A DNA stretch of 64,000 nt from Pseudomonadota bacterium (GTDB taxonomy: Bacteria; Desulfobacterota; Desulfobulbia; Desulfobulbales; Desulfocapsaceae). Location: positions 1 to 64,000 of the forward strand of contig JAHIUA010000014.1 of NCBI GenBank assembly GCA_018817385.1, in the 5' to 3' direction. The stretch's first letter is position 1. The number at the start of each line of letters is the position of its first letter. The notes beneath the pieces were generated by a model. It did not search any database. It saw only the letters and a list, made by a program, of their open reading frames with translations, and was not told the origin of the DNA. This document shows, piece after piece, positions 10,988 through 20,209 of this stretch. Position numbers and translations under genes: made by a program.

Positions 10988-11201
10988 AACGAGTTATTCA
11001 CACGTGAAAAAAGAGTTTTAAAGATCCATGGAGACAGCGCCGACCTGACAACAAATTCTTGACAGAGAGTAAAGGAATCATCCTTTCTTGTCAATTTTCA
11101 TGAAAGTACCTTGCACCCCATCTCCTGTTTTGATACATTTTTTACATCAATGTCTTTTTTTCGCTTTCGGAATCAACCTGTAAGTTCAACCCATTCAGGC
11201 C

Positions 11202-12746
11202 ATGCACCCACATTTCTCTCGATTTCCGAACCCAATCCTCCTCATCCTTTGCCTATTGATTTTCCCAGGCCTTTCTGGAGCAGAGGAAACACTTCCTTTT
11301 ACAGGGAAGCTCACCCTTCTTGAGGCCGTACGTCACACTGTAGCCCATGAAACCACTATCAAGATAGAAGAGAATCAAGTCAACATCTCTCTCGGTGCCC
11401 TGCAGATCGCCAGTGGTCAGTTTGATCTCACCCTGGGAACAGAACTGAAGAGTGAAGAAGATGACGAGCCTTTTTCCGAGCTGGACGCCATAGCAATCGG
11501 TCACGCCCACCAACAGACTCGCACCTATTCCCTGAGCCAAAGCGTTTCTAAAGCCTTTCGTTACGGTACCAGTCTCGAGACCAGTATTGGTGTTGAACGC
11601 AGCGACAACCGGTATCCGGCAGATACTGCCAACACCGACAACGGGGTGATCGCCTTTTCCCTGACCCAACCCCTTTTCAAGGGACGGGGACTGGATGCCA
11701 CCGGTGCCGATGAGGCATCCAGACAAGAAGCATACCTGGCCGAGCAGTACACCCTGCGCCAGACAGTCTCTCAACAAATTTATGAAACGGTCACTGCCTA
11801 CTGGAACTATCGCGGGGCCCAGGAAAAAATGATCGTGCTTGAGGCCTCAAAAATAAATATTGAGAAATCCATAGAGGAACTGAAAGAGCTTATCGACGGG
11901 GGTGAAAAACCGGCATCAGATCTCAACCACTATCTGGCAACGCTGGCGACACGGGAAGTGGACCTGCTCTCCGCCAGACAGGAACTTTTTTCTTCAGCCC
12001 AGATCCTTGCAGTAGCTATGGGAATCCCATATACTCAAAATGAAGAGTTTCCCTCCGCCTCTGAGGACTATCCAACACCAGATATATCTGACCTCAGCCC
12101 ACCGCCACAATGGCTGACCGACGTAGCCCTCACCAGTCGCAGTGATCTGAGAGCTGCCGAAAAAAATCTGGCTGCGGCCAAATACCTGTTGGGTGCTGCC
12201 CAAAACGGTATGCTCCCCCAACTCGACCTCTCCCTGGAAATAAAACATTCGGATGTGGTCAAGGGAGACCTTGACCAGAATGCAACCTCGGCATCGGCTT
12301 GGCTGAACTATGAGATTCCTGTCGGCAACAACGTGGCAAGCGGACAAATGATCACTGCCAGGTCAGAATACAATCAGATCCGTTATCAGATTGAAGGGTT
12401 GAAACGAAGCATCTGGTCTCAGGTCAAAAAGAGTGTGGATGCCTTGACTACCTCCTGTCATATCCGCAAACAATATGAGACCAGCCTGAATCTTGATAAG
12501 CAACGAGTAAAAGAGGAGAAAATTCAATACACCCTTGGCACCTCGAACCTGGTTATTGTCATTGCTGTGGAAGACAGTCTGACCGACACCCAGATCAATT
12601 TGATCGACAGCCGTGTCAATGTGGCCAATGCCTTGATAAGACTCCGTTATGCAACAGGTACCATCCTGCCTCCGGAGCAAACTGAGTACCAGTTAAGCAG
12701 GAATTTTCTGACCACAGTTCCTCAAAACCTCTTCAACTTAAAATAA
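11202..12746 (+). CDS. TolC family outer membrane efflux protein, next to NHLP exporter gene
   Basis: Signal-like N-terminus, TolC coiled-coil pattern; directly upstream of HlyD homolog. Confidence 0.8.
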   Translation: MHPHFSRFPNPILLILCLLIFPGLSGAEETLPFTGKLTLLEAVRHTVAHETTIKIEENQVNISLGALQIASGQFDLTLGTELKSEEDDEPFSELDAIAIGHAHQQTRTYSLSQSVSKAFRYGTSLETSIGVERSDNRYPADTANTDNGVIAFSLTQPLFKGRGLDATGADEASRQEAYLAEQYTLRQTVSQQIYETVTAYWNYRGAQEKMIVLEASKINIEKSIEELKELIDGGEKPASDLNHYLATLATREVDLLSARQELFSSAQILAVAMGIPYTQNEEFPSASEDYPTPDISDLSPPPQWLTDVALTSRSDLRAAEKNLAAAKYLLGAAQNGMLPQLDLSLEIKHSDVVKGDLDQNATSASAWLNYEIPVGNNVASGQMITARSEYNQIRYQIEGLKRSIWSQVKKSVDALTTSCHIRKQYETSLNLDKQRVKEEKIQYTLGTSNLVIVIAVEDSLTDTQINLIDSRVNVANALIRLRYATGTILPPEQTEYQLSRNFLTTVPQNLFNLK

Positions 12747-12752
12747 GGTCGT

Positions 12753-14012
12753 ATGGATCAGAAAGAGATTTACAGGAAAAGCGCCCTTGATCGTATGGCC
12801 TCGCCGGAAGAACTCGACACGCTGATGCGTATCACTTCTTCCAGGGGCTGGATCGCCCTTCTGACTATGGGTTTTCTCCTCCTTATGGTCGTCCTCTGGT
12901 CTATTTTCGGAGAAATCCCCATCAAAATTTATGGGAAAGGGATACTGATCAACCGGGGAGGGGTTCAGCGAGTCAAAACTGCCGGTGCCGGACAGCTGGT
13001 AGAAGTCCATATTCGTGAAGGTTTTCGGGTAAATAAGGACGACCTGCTCTTCGAACTGGTGCAGCCTGACCTGGTAGACGAACTGGCTGAACAAGAGACG
13101 TCTCTTGCCGAACTCGAGCAGAGACTCAGCACCCTGAGCGCCTTCTATTCCGGTGATACCGACCTGCAGAAAGATGCCATCGAAAAGCAACGTGCGAATC
13201 TCACGATCCAAGTCGATAACCTTGAGCAACAGGCCCAGTGGTACCTGAAAAAAAAGGCAGCCCAGAGCAAACTCCTGGAGAAGGGCCTGATCATCAAACA
13301 GAACCTCATTGACACAGAAAACAGCTACAACGACACCCTCCTCAGCATCAAAAAACTCCAGGCCCAGCTGACAAACACCCAGACCACTGAATTCGAGTTT
13401 GACAACAAAAAGAACGTGGAACTGGATAACGCAAGTGCTCAAGTCAAGATCCAGCGAGCTAAAGTAAAAGAATTAAAGGACCAGATTGAGCTCTACTCGA
13501 TTATCAAAGCTCCCTCTGCCGGGCGCATCCTTTCTGTACCGGTACGGAATGGTGATCGTCTTCTGGCAGGAACCACCGTGGTCACCATGGAGCCAGACAC
13601 TCCTGAAGATAGAAACCTGCAGGCCGTTATCTACATCATGGACCAGGGTAAACAGGCTACCAAGGGCATGACTGCCCAGATTTCACCAGTCACCGTTAAA
13701 AAAGAAAAATTCGGTTCTCTGGTGGCCACCGTCTCTGACATCAGCGAGTTTCCGATATCGACAGAGGGAATAATCAAGATGCTCGGCAACCAGAACCTGG
13801 CTGAGGAACTCTCCAATACAGGGGCCCCGATCCAGATTGTAGCAGACCTCATCCCCGACTCGAGTCTCCCCAGTGGGTACAGGTGGACCTCATCGCTGGG
13901 ACCGGGGGTCAAAGTGACCTCCGGGGTGATCTGCACAGCTTCTATTGTCGTCAGCAAAAAACAGCCTATTCAACTGGTTATCCCCTATATAAAATACTTT
14001 TTCGGTCTATAA
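12753..14012 (+). CDS. NHLP bacteriocin system secretion protein (HlyD family)
   Basis: ALDRMASPEELDTLMRITSSRGWIALL N-terminal pattern typical of the NHLP secretion protein family; lipoyl/coiled-coil region. Confidence 0.85.
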   Translation: MDQKEIYRKSALDRMASPEELDTLMRITSSRGWIALLTMGFLLLMVVLWSIFGEIPIKIYGKGILINRGGVQRVKTAGAGQLVEVHIREGFRVNKDDLLFELVQPDLVDELAEQETSLAELEQRLSTLSAFYSGDTDLQKDAIEKQRANLTIQVDNLEQQAQWYLKKKAAQSKLLEKGLIIKQNLIDTENSYNDTLLSIKKLQAQLTNTQTTEFEFDNKKNVELDNASAQVKIQRAKVKELKDQIELYSIIKAPSAGRILSVPVRNGDRLLAGTTVVTMEPDTPEDRNLQAVIYIMDQGKQATKGMTAQISPVTVKKEKFGSLVATVSDISEFPISTEGIIKMLGNQNLAEELSNTGAPIQIVADLIPDSSLPSGYRWTSSLGPGVKVTSGVICTASIVVSKKQPIQLVIPYIKYFFGL

Positions 14013-14090
14013 CTGGCAACTGGGAATTCAGGAAATCGTAGCATTGGCCCCTGATTCCTATTGACTTCTTTTCTACTCGAGAGACCAACA

Positions 14091-14744
14091 ATGACAGACA
14101 AACTGAATAGCGTGATTATCGGTGAAATTGTGGCCAAGGCCATGCAGGACGAGACCTTAAAACAGTCCCTGCTGGCCAACCCGGAAAAAGTCCTGGCCGA
14201 AGGCGGTGTCACAACCACTGGCATCCACTATAGCGTCGTTGAAGATACCGCCACCCTGAAAAATATCATTCTTCCATCTCAGCCGCTCACCAAGACCATG
14301 CAGCTTGACACTCTGCCGGATGGGGCAAGTCCAGCACTGGTCACCCGTTATATCATAACCAGGGCTCAGGCAGACGAAGACTACCGAAAACAGGTCCTCG
14401 GTGACATCAACTCCGTACTCCAAGACCTGGGTGTCAGCTTGCCAACCGGTATCACCCTGAACATCGTCGCCAATGATGATAAACTGCAGCATATTGTTAT
14501 CCCCTATGTTCCACCCGCATCTGGTGAACTCAGCGATGAACAGCTGGCATCAGTTGCCGGCGGCAAACATCATTCAAAAGGGAAAGTTACCACCCATACA
14601 AATGTGGCAGCCAATGCCGAAGCAGCCATTAATGCCGTAGCCGTCACCGAAGGTGCTGCTGTCGCGGACGTTGCCGCAGCAGCCCAGGTGGCGGCAGCGG
14701 CGGAAGCTGCAGCCGTGGCCGTGGCCGTGGTGGTTCTGACCTGA
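14091..14744 (+). CDS. Proteusin-like RiPP precursor 1, NHLP leader with Gly-Gly and Ala/Val-rich core
   Basis: MTDKLNSVIIGEIVAKAMQDETLKQSLLANPEKVLAEGGV... nitrile-hydratase-like leader; LSDEQLASVAGG cleavage motif; 59-aa core KHHSKGKV...VAVAVVVLT. Confidence 0.85.
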   Translation: MTDKLNSVIIGEIVAKAMQDETLKQSLLANPEKVLAEGGVTTTGIHYSVVEDTATLKNIILPSQPLTKTMQLDTLPDGASPALVTRYIITRAQADEDYRKQVLGDINSVLQDLGVSLPTGITLNIVANDDKLQHIVIPYVPPASGELSDEQLASVAGGKHHSKGKVTTHTNVAANAEAAINAVAVTEGAAVADVAAAAQVAAAAEAAAVAVAVVVLT

Positions 14745-14889
14745 ACACAGGTTTCAGAAGTGCCAAAAGTTTTCATGGACCAAAACAGATATACTTTTTC
14801 TCTCCGGGAAAGGTCATGGGTGAAATTCAGAGAATTGTCCTCTTATCCCATACCAATATCCTTTTTTCTCAAGCCAAAGGAGTCGCACA

Positions 14890-15513
14890 ATGACAGAAAA
14901 ACTGAACAGCATAGTAATTGGTGAAATTGTGGCCAAGGCCATGCAGGACGAGCACCTGAAAAAGTCCCTGCTGGCAGATCCGGACAAAGTCCTAGCTGAG
15001 GCTGGAGTAGTTGCAAGCAGTGTTCAACACAAGGTCGTGGAAGACACCGCCTCTCATAAAAATATCATCCTCCCCTTTCAGGCCCTCACCGATGCCATGA
15101 AGCTTGAATCCCTGCCTGAAGGCGCAAGTCCGGCCCAAATCACCCGCTACATCATCACCAGGGCCCAGGCTGATGAGGGCTACAAAAAACGTGTTTTGAG
15201 TGACATCAACACGGTACTGCAGGATCTCGGTGTCAGCTTGCCTCAAGGTATTTCCCTTACTATCGTAGCAGACAGCGCAACCCTGCAGCATATCGTCATC
15301 CCCTATGTCCCACCCGCATCCGGAGAATTGAGTGACGAGCAATTGGCAGGTGTTGCCGGTGGAAAAGGCTCTACTCACGCCCACACTAATACGGTGACCA
15401 ATGCTGAAGCCGTCGCCAATGTCGTTGCAGCCACCGAAGGGGCCGCCGTTGCCGACGTTGCCGCAGCTGCCGACGTAGCCGCAGCTGCCGTTGCCGTGGT
15501 GGTTCTTACCTGA
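14890..15513 (+). CDS. Proteusin-like RiPP precursor 2
   Basis: Closely related to precursor 1; LSDEQLAGVAGG then a 49-aa core KGSTHAHTN...AAAAVAVVVLT. Confidence 0.85.
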   Translation: MTEKLNSIVIGEIVAKAMQDEHLKKSLLADPDKVLAEAGVVASSVQHKVVEDTASHKNIILPFQALTDAMKLESLPEGASPAQITRYIITRAQADEGYKKRVLSDINTVLQDLGVSLPQGISLTIVADSATLQHIVIPYVPPASGELSDEQLAGVAGGKGSTHAHTNTVTNAEAVANVVAATEGAAVADVAAAADVAAAAVAVVVLT

Positions 15514-15624
15514 GTCGTTTCAGGTCAACAGGGAATCAATGCAGAGGCAGATAAATCGTCTCTCAACCATCTGCGTCTGCATTGTGCCCCTCTCGTTTCC
15601 CCTTTCTCTGGCAGTCCTTTTGTT

Positions 15625-17493
15625 ATGAATGCAGCAGTCAAACTGGTAGTTCCTCCCTTTGTCCCGGTTAACCAGCCATCCCTTGGCGTCAGTTCCCTGG
15701 TGGCTGTCTTAAAAACAATCGGCATCGCCACAGAGGCCTGCTATCTCAACCTGGACTATCTGGAGAGCATCGGTGAAGAACTCTATGATCACCTCAGCAA
15801 CTCTTTTCGCGGCAGTTTCCTGAGCGGCGAATATATCTTTACCCCCGCCCTTTGGCCTGAGCAGGAACTGGGCTGGCAGGAATACGAGGAAGTTTATTCC
15901 ATCCGCAAACAGGAAAAACTTCGGCGCATGGGCAGACCAGATACGAGAGAACAGGACAGACGACTTGCCAAAGAACTGGACAGACTTTACAGGGAAAGCG
16001 ATGCAGTAGTAAGCTCCTGGGCTGAGAGATTGCTCGAAGGAAATCCACGTATCATCGGCTTTTCCACCACATTCCAGCAGACTGTTCCTTCTCTGGCCCT
16101 GGCCCGTAAGGTAAAGGAACTCTCCGCTGGCAGCGTCACCACCCTCATCGGCGGGGCCAACTGTCGGGGAGATATGGGCCAGGCCCTGCTCGACAATTTC
16201 TCTTGTATTGACCATGTGATCTCCGGTGAAGGTGAAGGTGTCATAGGGGATCTGGTAACCCATATCCTTGATCAGAACGGATCCAGGCCAGGAGCAAGAA
16301 CACTGATTCTGGGACCACCGGTCACGGATATGGACCAACTGCCAGTCCCTGACTTTGATGATTATTTTGCCTGCTGTAACGACGAAGACTATTCCTTCAC
16401 CTCACATCTCCCGGCCGAGTCTTCACGGGGGTGCTGGTGGGGAAGCAAGTCTCACTGTTCTTTCTGCGGCCTCAATGGAGAAAATCTCAACTATCGACAT
16501 AAATCACCTGAAAAAATAGTCTCCGAAATTCGCTCCCTGCACGCCAGATATAACAAACCCTTTTTCATGATGACAGACAACATCCTCCATCGGGATGTGG
16601 CCTCTGCCCTCCATGAAAGTTTTCAACAGAGCCATTTTCGTTTCTTTTATGAGGTCAAAGCAAATCTGAGCAAAGAGCAACTCATCAAATTGGCCCAGAC
16701 AGGCGTACTCTGGATCCAGCCAGGAATAGAAAACCTGAGCACCCCGCTCTTGAAACACATCAACAAAGGAACGACTCAGCTCCAGAATATCCAGACCCTG
16801 AAATGGTGTACGGAACTCGGCCTTGGGGTTTCCTGGAATATCCTCTACAACCTGCCCGGAGAAACCAGGGAAGATTACAGAACCAACTGTCGTCTTATCC
16901 CCCAGCTCTATCACCTGATCCCCCCATCCGTCATTCCCATGCGCCTGGAACGCTTCAGTTCCTACTGGCGTACCCCGGAACTGTACGACCTCAAACAGAT
17001 TCGTCACTCCTGGTCCTATGATTTTCTTTTCCAGCAACTTCCTCTGTCACAGCGGAGCAGACTGGCCACCTATTTTGACTATTCCTCTCCTGCCAGTGAA
17101 ACCCTGGAGCCCTATGCCAGAGAACTGGTCCAGGCGGTTCTGCAATGGAGTCAGACACCGCGGTCCACAACGCACCTCCAACTCCAGGAAACCTTCAACG
17201 GCTGCTTTGTCCTGGATAGTCGATCAGGAGAGAGAACCTTGACATTTCTCAGCGCCCTGGAACAGGAGCTCCTCCATCGTCTGGAGGCGATTATCAGTTT
17301 TGATCGACTCAATGAATCCGTACAGGCGGGTGGCATGGGAGGAGAGCGGGTGAGCCGTGAACAACTCCTCGCCCTTCTCCAGAATTTTGAAAAACGACAC
17401 TGGATCATCAGCGAAAATGACAATTGGCTCTCTCTTGTCACCGATCCTTCCCTCAAACACCGTGTTTATCATCGGAGGCCTGCTACAGCATGA
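15625..17493 (+). CDS. B12-binding-type radical SAM RiPP maturase (RiPP maturation radical SAM protein 1 family; PoyB/PoyC-related)
   Basis: SRGCWWGSKSHCSFCGLNG (C-x7-C-x2-C) motif and N-terminal B12-binding-like region. Confidence 0.85.
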   Translation: MNAAVKLVVPPFVPVNQPSLGVSSLVAVLKTIGIATEACYLNLDYLESIGEELYDHLSNSFRGSFLSGEYIFTPALWPEQELGWQEYEEVYSIRKQEKLRRMGRPDTREQDRRLAKELDRLYRESDAVVSSWAERLLEGNPRIIGFSTTFQQTVPSLALARKVKELSAGSVTTLIGGANCRGDMGQALLDNFSCIDHVISGEGEGVIGDLVTHILDQNGSRPGARTLILGPPVTDMDQLPVPDFDDYFACCNDEDYSFTSHLPAESSRGCWWGSKSHCSFCGLNGENLNYRHKSPEKIVSEIRSLHARYNKPFFMMTDNILHRDVASALHESFQQSHFRFFYEVKANLSKEQLIKLAQTGVLWIQPGIENLSTPLLKHINKGTTQLQNIQTLKWCTELGLGVSWNILYNLPGETREDYRTNCRLIPQLYHLIPPSVIPMRLERFSSYWRTPELYDLKQIRHSWSYDFLFQQLPLSQRSRLATYFDYSSPASETLEPYARELVQAVLQWSQTPRSTTHLQLQETFNGCFVLDSRSGERTLTFLSALEQELLHRLEAIISFDRLNESVQAGGMGGERVSREQLLALLQNFEKRHWIISENDNWLSLVTDPSLKHRVYHRRPATA

Positions 17494-18830
17494 TCCCTGT
17501 TCCTGGCTGTCAGCAGTGGCCATTGGTCAAACGTCTCTTCGAACTGTGGAATAGTGACCCCTCTTTCCGAAAGACTGTGAACGAGGATTTCGATTCCCTC
17601 TCCAAGACCTATCGGCTCTGTCCTGACTCCTTAGCCCTTGCCAAACACCTGTGGCAGGACAACTCGTTTACCGACCAGCACTACAGTCGCAAGGCATTTC
17701 CCCAACTCCATGACTTCCTCCAGCATCAGCAGGAACTGATGGCCCTGCGCAGCCACATCAGGCAAAGCTGCGATCCCCTGCCAGCCAGATTCAGCAAATG
17801 GCGGAACTGCCAGATCAATCGTTGTGAGTGGCAGTTTGGTACCCAAAAAAACGAAACCATTATCCACATGCCTATCTGTTTCGAGTTGAGCCAGGGATGT
17901 TCCCTTGGCTGCCATTTTTGTGGCCTGAGTGCGCCAAAACTGAGATCAGTCTTCGCCTACACGCCTCAAAACAGCCAACTCTGGCAAGAGATTCTCCAGG
18001 TCTGCCGAGATATCCTCGGCAATTCCTCTTCCCGAGCCTCTCTCTACTGGGCTACAGAACCTTTTGACAATCCCGACTACGAGCGTTTCTGCCTCGACTT
18101 CCATTCCATACTTGGCGTTTTTCCACAAACCACCACCGCCCTGGCCCTGGCCAGCATCACGAGGACGAAAAACTTTTTTCGTCTCTCCCAGGCAAGGGGA
18201 TGTGAACTCAACCGCCTCTCTGTACATACTGTCGAGGACCTCCTTAGCCTCCACAGCAACTTCACTGCCGAAGAACTGGCCCAGGTAGAACTTGTTCTCC
18301 AGAATCAGGGATCGTTGCAAAAAAAGGTCAAAGCAGGACGCTTACTGACCAGCCATCATCCATCCGTGGAAAAGACCACCATCAGTTGCACCACTGGTTT
18401 TCTCGTCAACCTGGTAGAAAAGAGTGTTCGTTTAATCAGCCCCTGGCCAGCAGATGCTGAGCATCCCTCCGGCTATAAGACCTTTGCCCAGAACCATTTC
18501 AGCACCGCAGACGATTTTACTTCGCTTCTTCAGCAAATGATTTCCACAACAATGCAGTACAGTTTTTCCAGTCAGGACCCCGTACAGCTTACCCCTGGTA
18601 TTCGTTGCCTGACAAGAAAAAAGGCGACTCTTTTATCCTCCCCATACCAGGAGATATCCCTCTCCCAACTAAGTAATTTGCCCCATCTTCACAAGATGCT
18701 GGGTACCCACAACGCCGGAGAAATAGCTCTCCATTATATGGAAACAGAAGGCATAGATCCAGCCCTCACCTTTATGACCCTCAACAGCCTTCTCCGCAGC
18801 GGCATAGTAGAGGCAGGAGTGCAACAATGA
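17490..18830 (+). CDS. Radical SAM RiPP epimerase, PoyD-like paralog 1
   Basis: ELSQGCSLGCHFCGLSAPKL cluster motif; ATGA overlap with the upstream maturase (start MIPVPGCQQW at 17490). Confidence 0.8.
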   Translation: MIPVPGCQQWPLVKRLFELWNSDPSFRKTVNEDFDSLSKTYRLCPDSLALAKHLWQDNSFTDQHYSRKAFPQLHDFLQHQQELMALRSHIRQSCDPLPARFSKWRNCQINRCEWQFGTQKNETIIHMPICFELSQGCSLGCHFCGLSAPKLRSVFAYTPQNSQLWQEILQVCRDILGNSSSRASLYWATEPFDNPDYERFCLDFHSILGVFPQTTTALALASITRTKNFFRLSQARGCELNRLSVHTVEDLLSLHSNFTAEELAQVELVLQNQGSLQKKVKAGRLLTSHHPSVEKTTISCTTGFLVNLVEKSVRLISPWPADAEHPSGYKTFAQNHFSTADDFTSLLQQMISTTMQYSFSSQDPVQLTPGIRCLTRKKATLLSSPYQEISLSQLSNLPHLHKMLGTHNAGEIALHYMETEGIDPALTFMTLNSLLRSGIVEAGVQQ

Positions 18831-20206
18831 CCCAGACTTTCACCATTGGCGAGACCAAACGTTTTCTTGAACGCTGGACAGCCGAACCGGCCTTTAAGCA
18901 ACTGATCGTCAAGGATCCGGAACAGGCTATAGAACAATACAATCTTGCCTTCCATCCGGAGGAGATACGAATGCTTTGGGACAGGGGGTTTGCAATGCAG
19001 AGCGATCCCGATCAGATACCGCGTCCTGTTCAACAATATCGAGATTTTATCCATGAAAAGTTTAACCACCGCGATCTCCTCCGTGACCAGTCCGCCTCCA
19101 GCGATCCCCGCATAACTGCCTGGCGGAAGAGGCAGATGATGCGCTGCATCAGTCAACTCGGGCCTGAGAAACATGGTTCCATCGTCCATGCCCCCTTCTC
19201 CGTGGAACTGAACAAGGGTTGTTCGGTGGGATGCTGGTTCTGTGCCTATTCTGCACCAAAGCTTTCCGCGCTCTATCGTTACACCCCAGCAAACAAAAAA
19301 CTCTGGCAGGACACCCTCCGTATTCTCCGTGAAGTATGGGGAGAAAGCGCCAAATATGGCTTCTGCTACTGGGCCACCGAACCCCTGGACAATCCGGATT
19401 ACGAAAAATTTCTCTCTGATTTTTATCAGATCCTGGGCTACTTCCCCCAGACCACCACAGCTGTTCCTCTGCGTAATATCGAGCGAACCAAAAAACTCCT
19501 TGAACTTTCCCGGCAGAACAAGGGCTTTGTCGAACGCTTCTCCATCCACACCCTGGAAAAACTGGAAGAAGTCTACCGCCATTTCAGTGCCGACGAACTG
19601 AAATGGGTGGAACTGGTGACCCAGAACGAGGAATCCGACATGGCCTATGCCAACTCCGGGAAAATCCTGACCGGGACCAATACCAACAAGGCGCAGATAG
19701 TCATTAACGATTCCACCATCGCCTGTGTCAGTGGCTTCCTCCTCAACATGGTCGACAAAAGTGTGCAGCTTATCACCCCCTGTATCTCCACCAGTCGCTG
19801 GCCCAAGGGCTATATCATTTATGATGAGGTTCACTTTGGCAGCGCTGAAGAGCTGAGGGAGGTCCTCAAGCAATTGATCGAAAAACATATGCCGACTACC
19901 CTGGGAAGAGATCAACGTGTGCAGTTTCGTCCCGATCTGCGGATGCAAGTCGAGAGAGACGGTTTTTCCCTGCACCTGAAACAGCCGACCTATACGAGTG
20001 CGAAGCCGCATCCCTTTCTCAATTCACCTGCAAGGATTATGCATCCCAGGCTCAGCGACCTGGGCTGTCTCATCGCTCTTGGCAACATGACTGCAGGAGA
20101 AATGGCTCTCTACTTTGAAGAAAAAGAATTTATTTCTCCTGCCGAGACCTTCCATTGCCTCAATACTCTTTTTTCCTTTGGCCTCCTCAAAGAAGGACCT
20201 GACTGA
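18827..20206 (+). CDS. Radical SAM RiPP epimerase, PoyD-like paralog 2
   Basis: ELNKGCSVGCWFCAYSAPKL motif, IACVSGFLLNMVDKSVQLITPC motif; overlaps paralog 1. Confidence 0.85.
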   Translation: MTQTFTIGETKRFLERWTAEPAFKQLIVKDPEQAIEQYNLAFHPEEIRMLWDRGFAMQSDPDQIPRPVQQYRDFIHEKFNHRDLLRDQSASSDPRITAWRKRQMMRCISQLGPEKHGSIVHAPFSVELNKGCSVGCWFCAYSAPKLSALYRYTPANKKLWQDTLRILREVWGESAKYGFCYWATEPLDNPDYEKFLSDFYQILGYFPQTTTAVPLRNIERTKKLLELSRQNKGFVERFSIHTLEKLEEVYRHFSADELKWVELVTQNEESDMAYANSGKILTGTNTNKAQIVINDSTIACVSGFLLNMVDKSVQLITPCISTSRWPKGYIIYDEVHFGSAEELREVLKQLIEKHMPTTLGRDQRVQFRPDLRMQVERDGFSLHLKQPTYTSAKPHPFLNSPARIMHPRLSDLGCLIALGNMTAGEMALYFEEKEFISPAETFHCLNTLFSFGLLKEGPD

Positions 20207-20209
20207 GTT

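Noticed and set aside
18734-20011. 425-aa minus-strand ORF
   Set aside because: Antisense to the clear radical SAM epimerase; no recognisable domain and composition typical of a shadow frame
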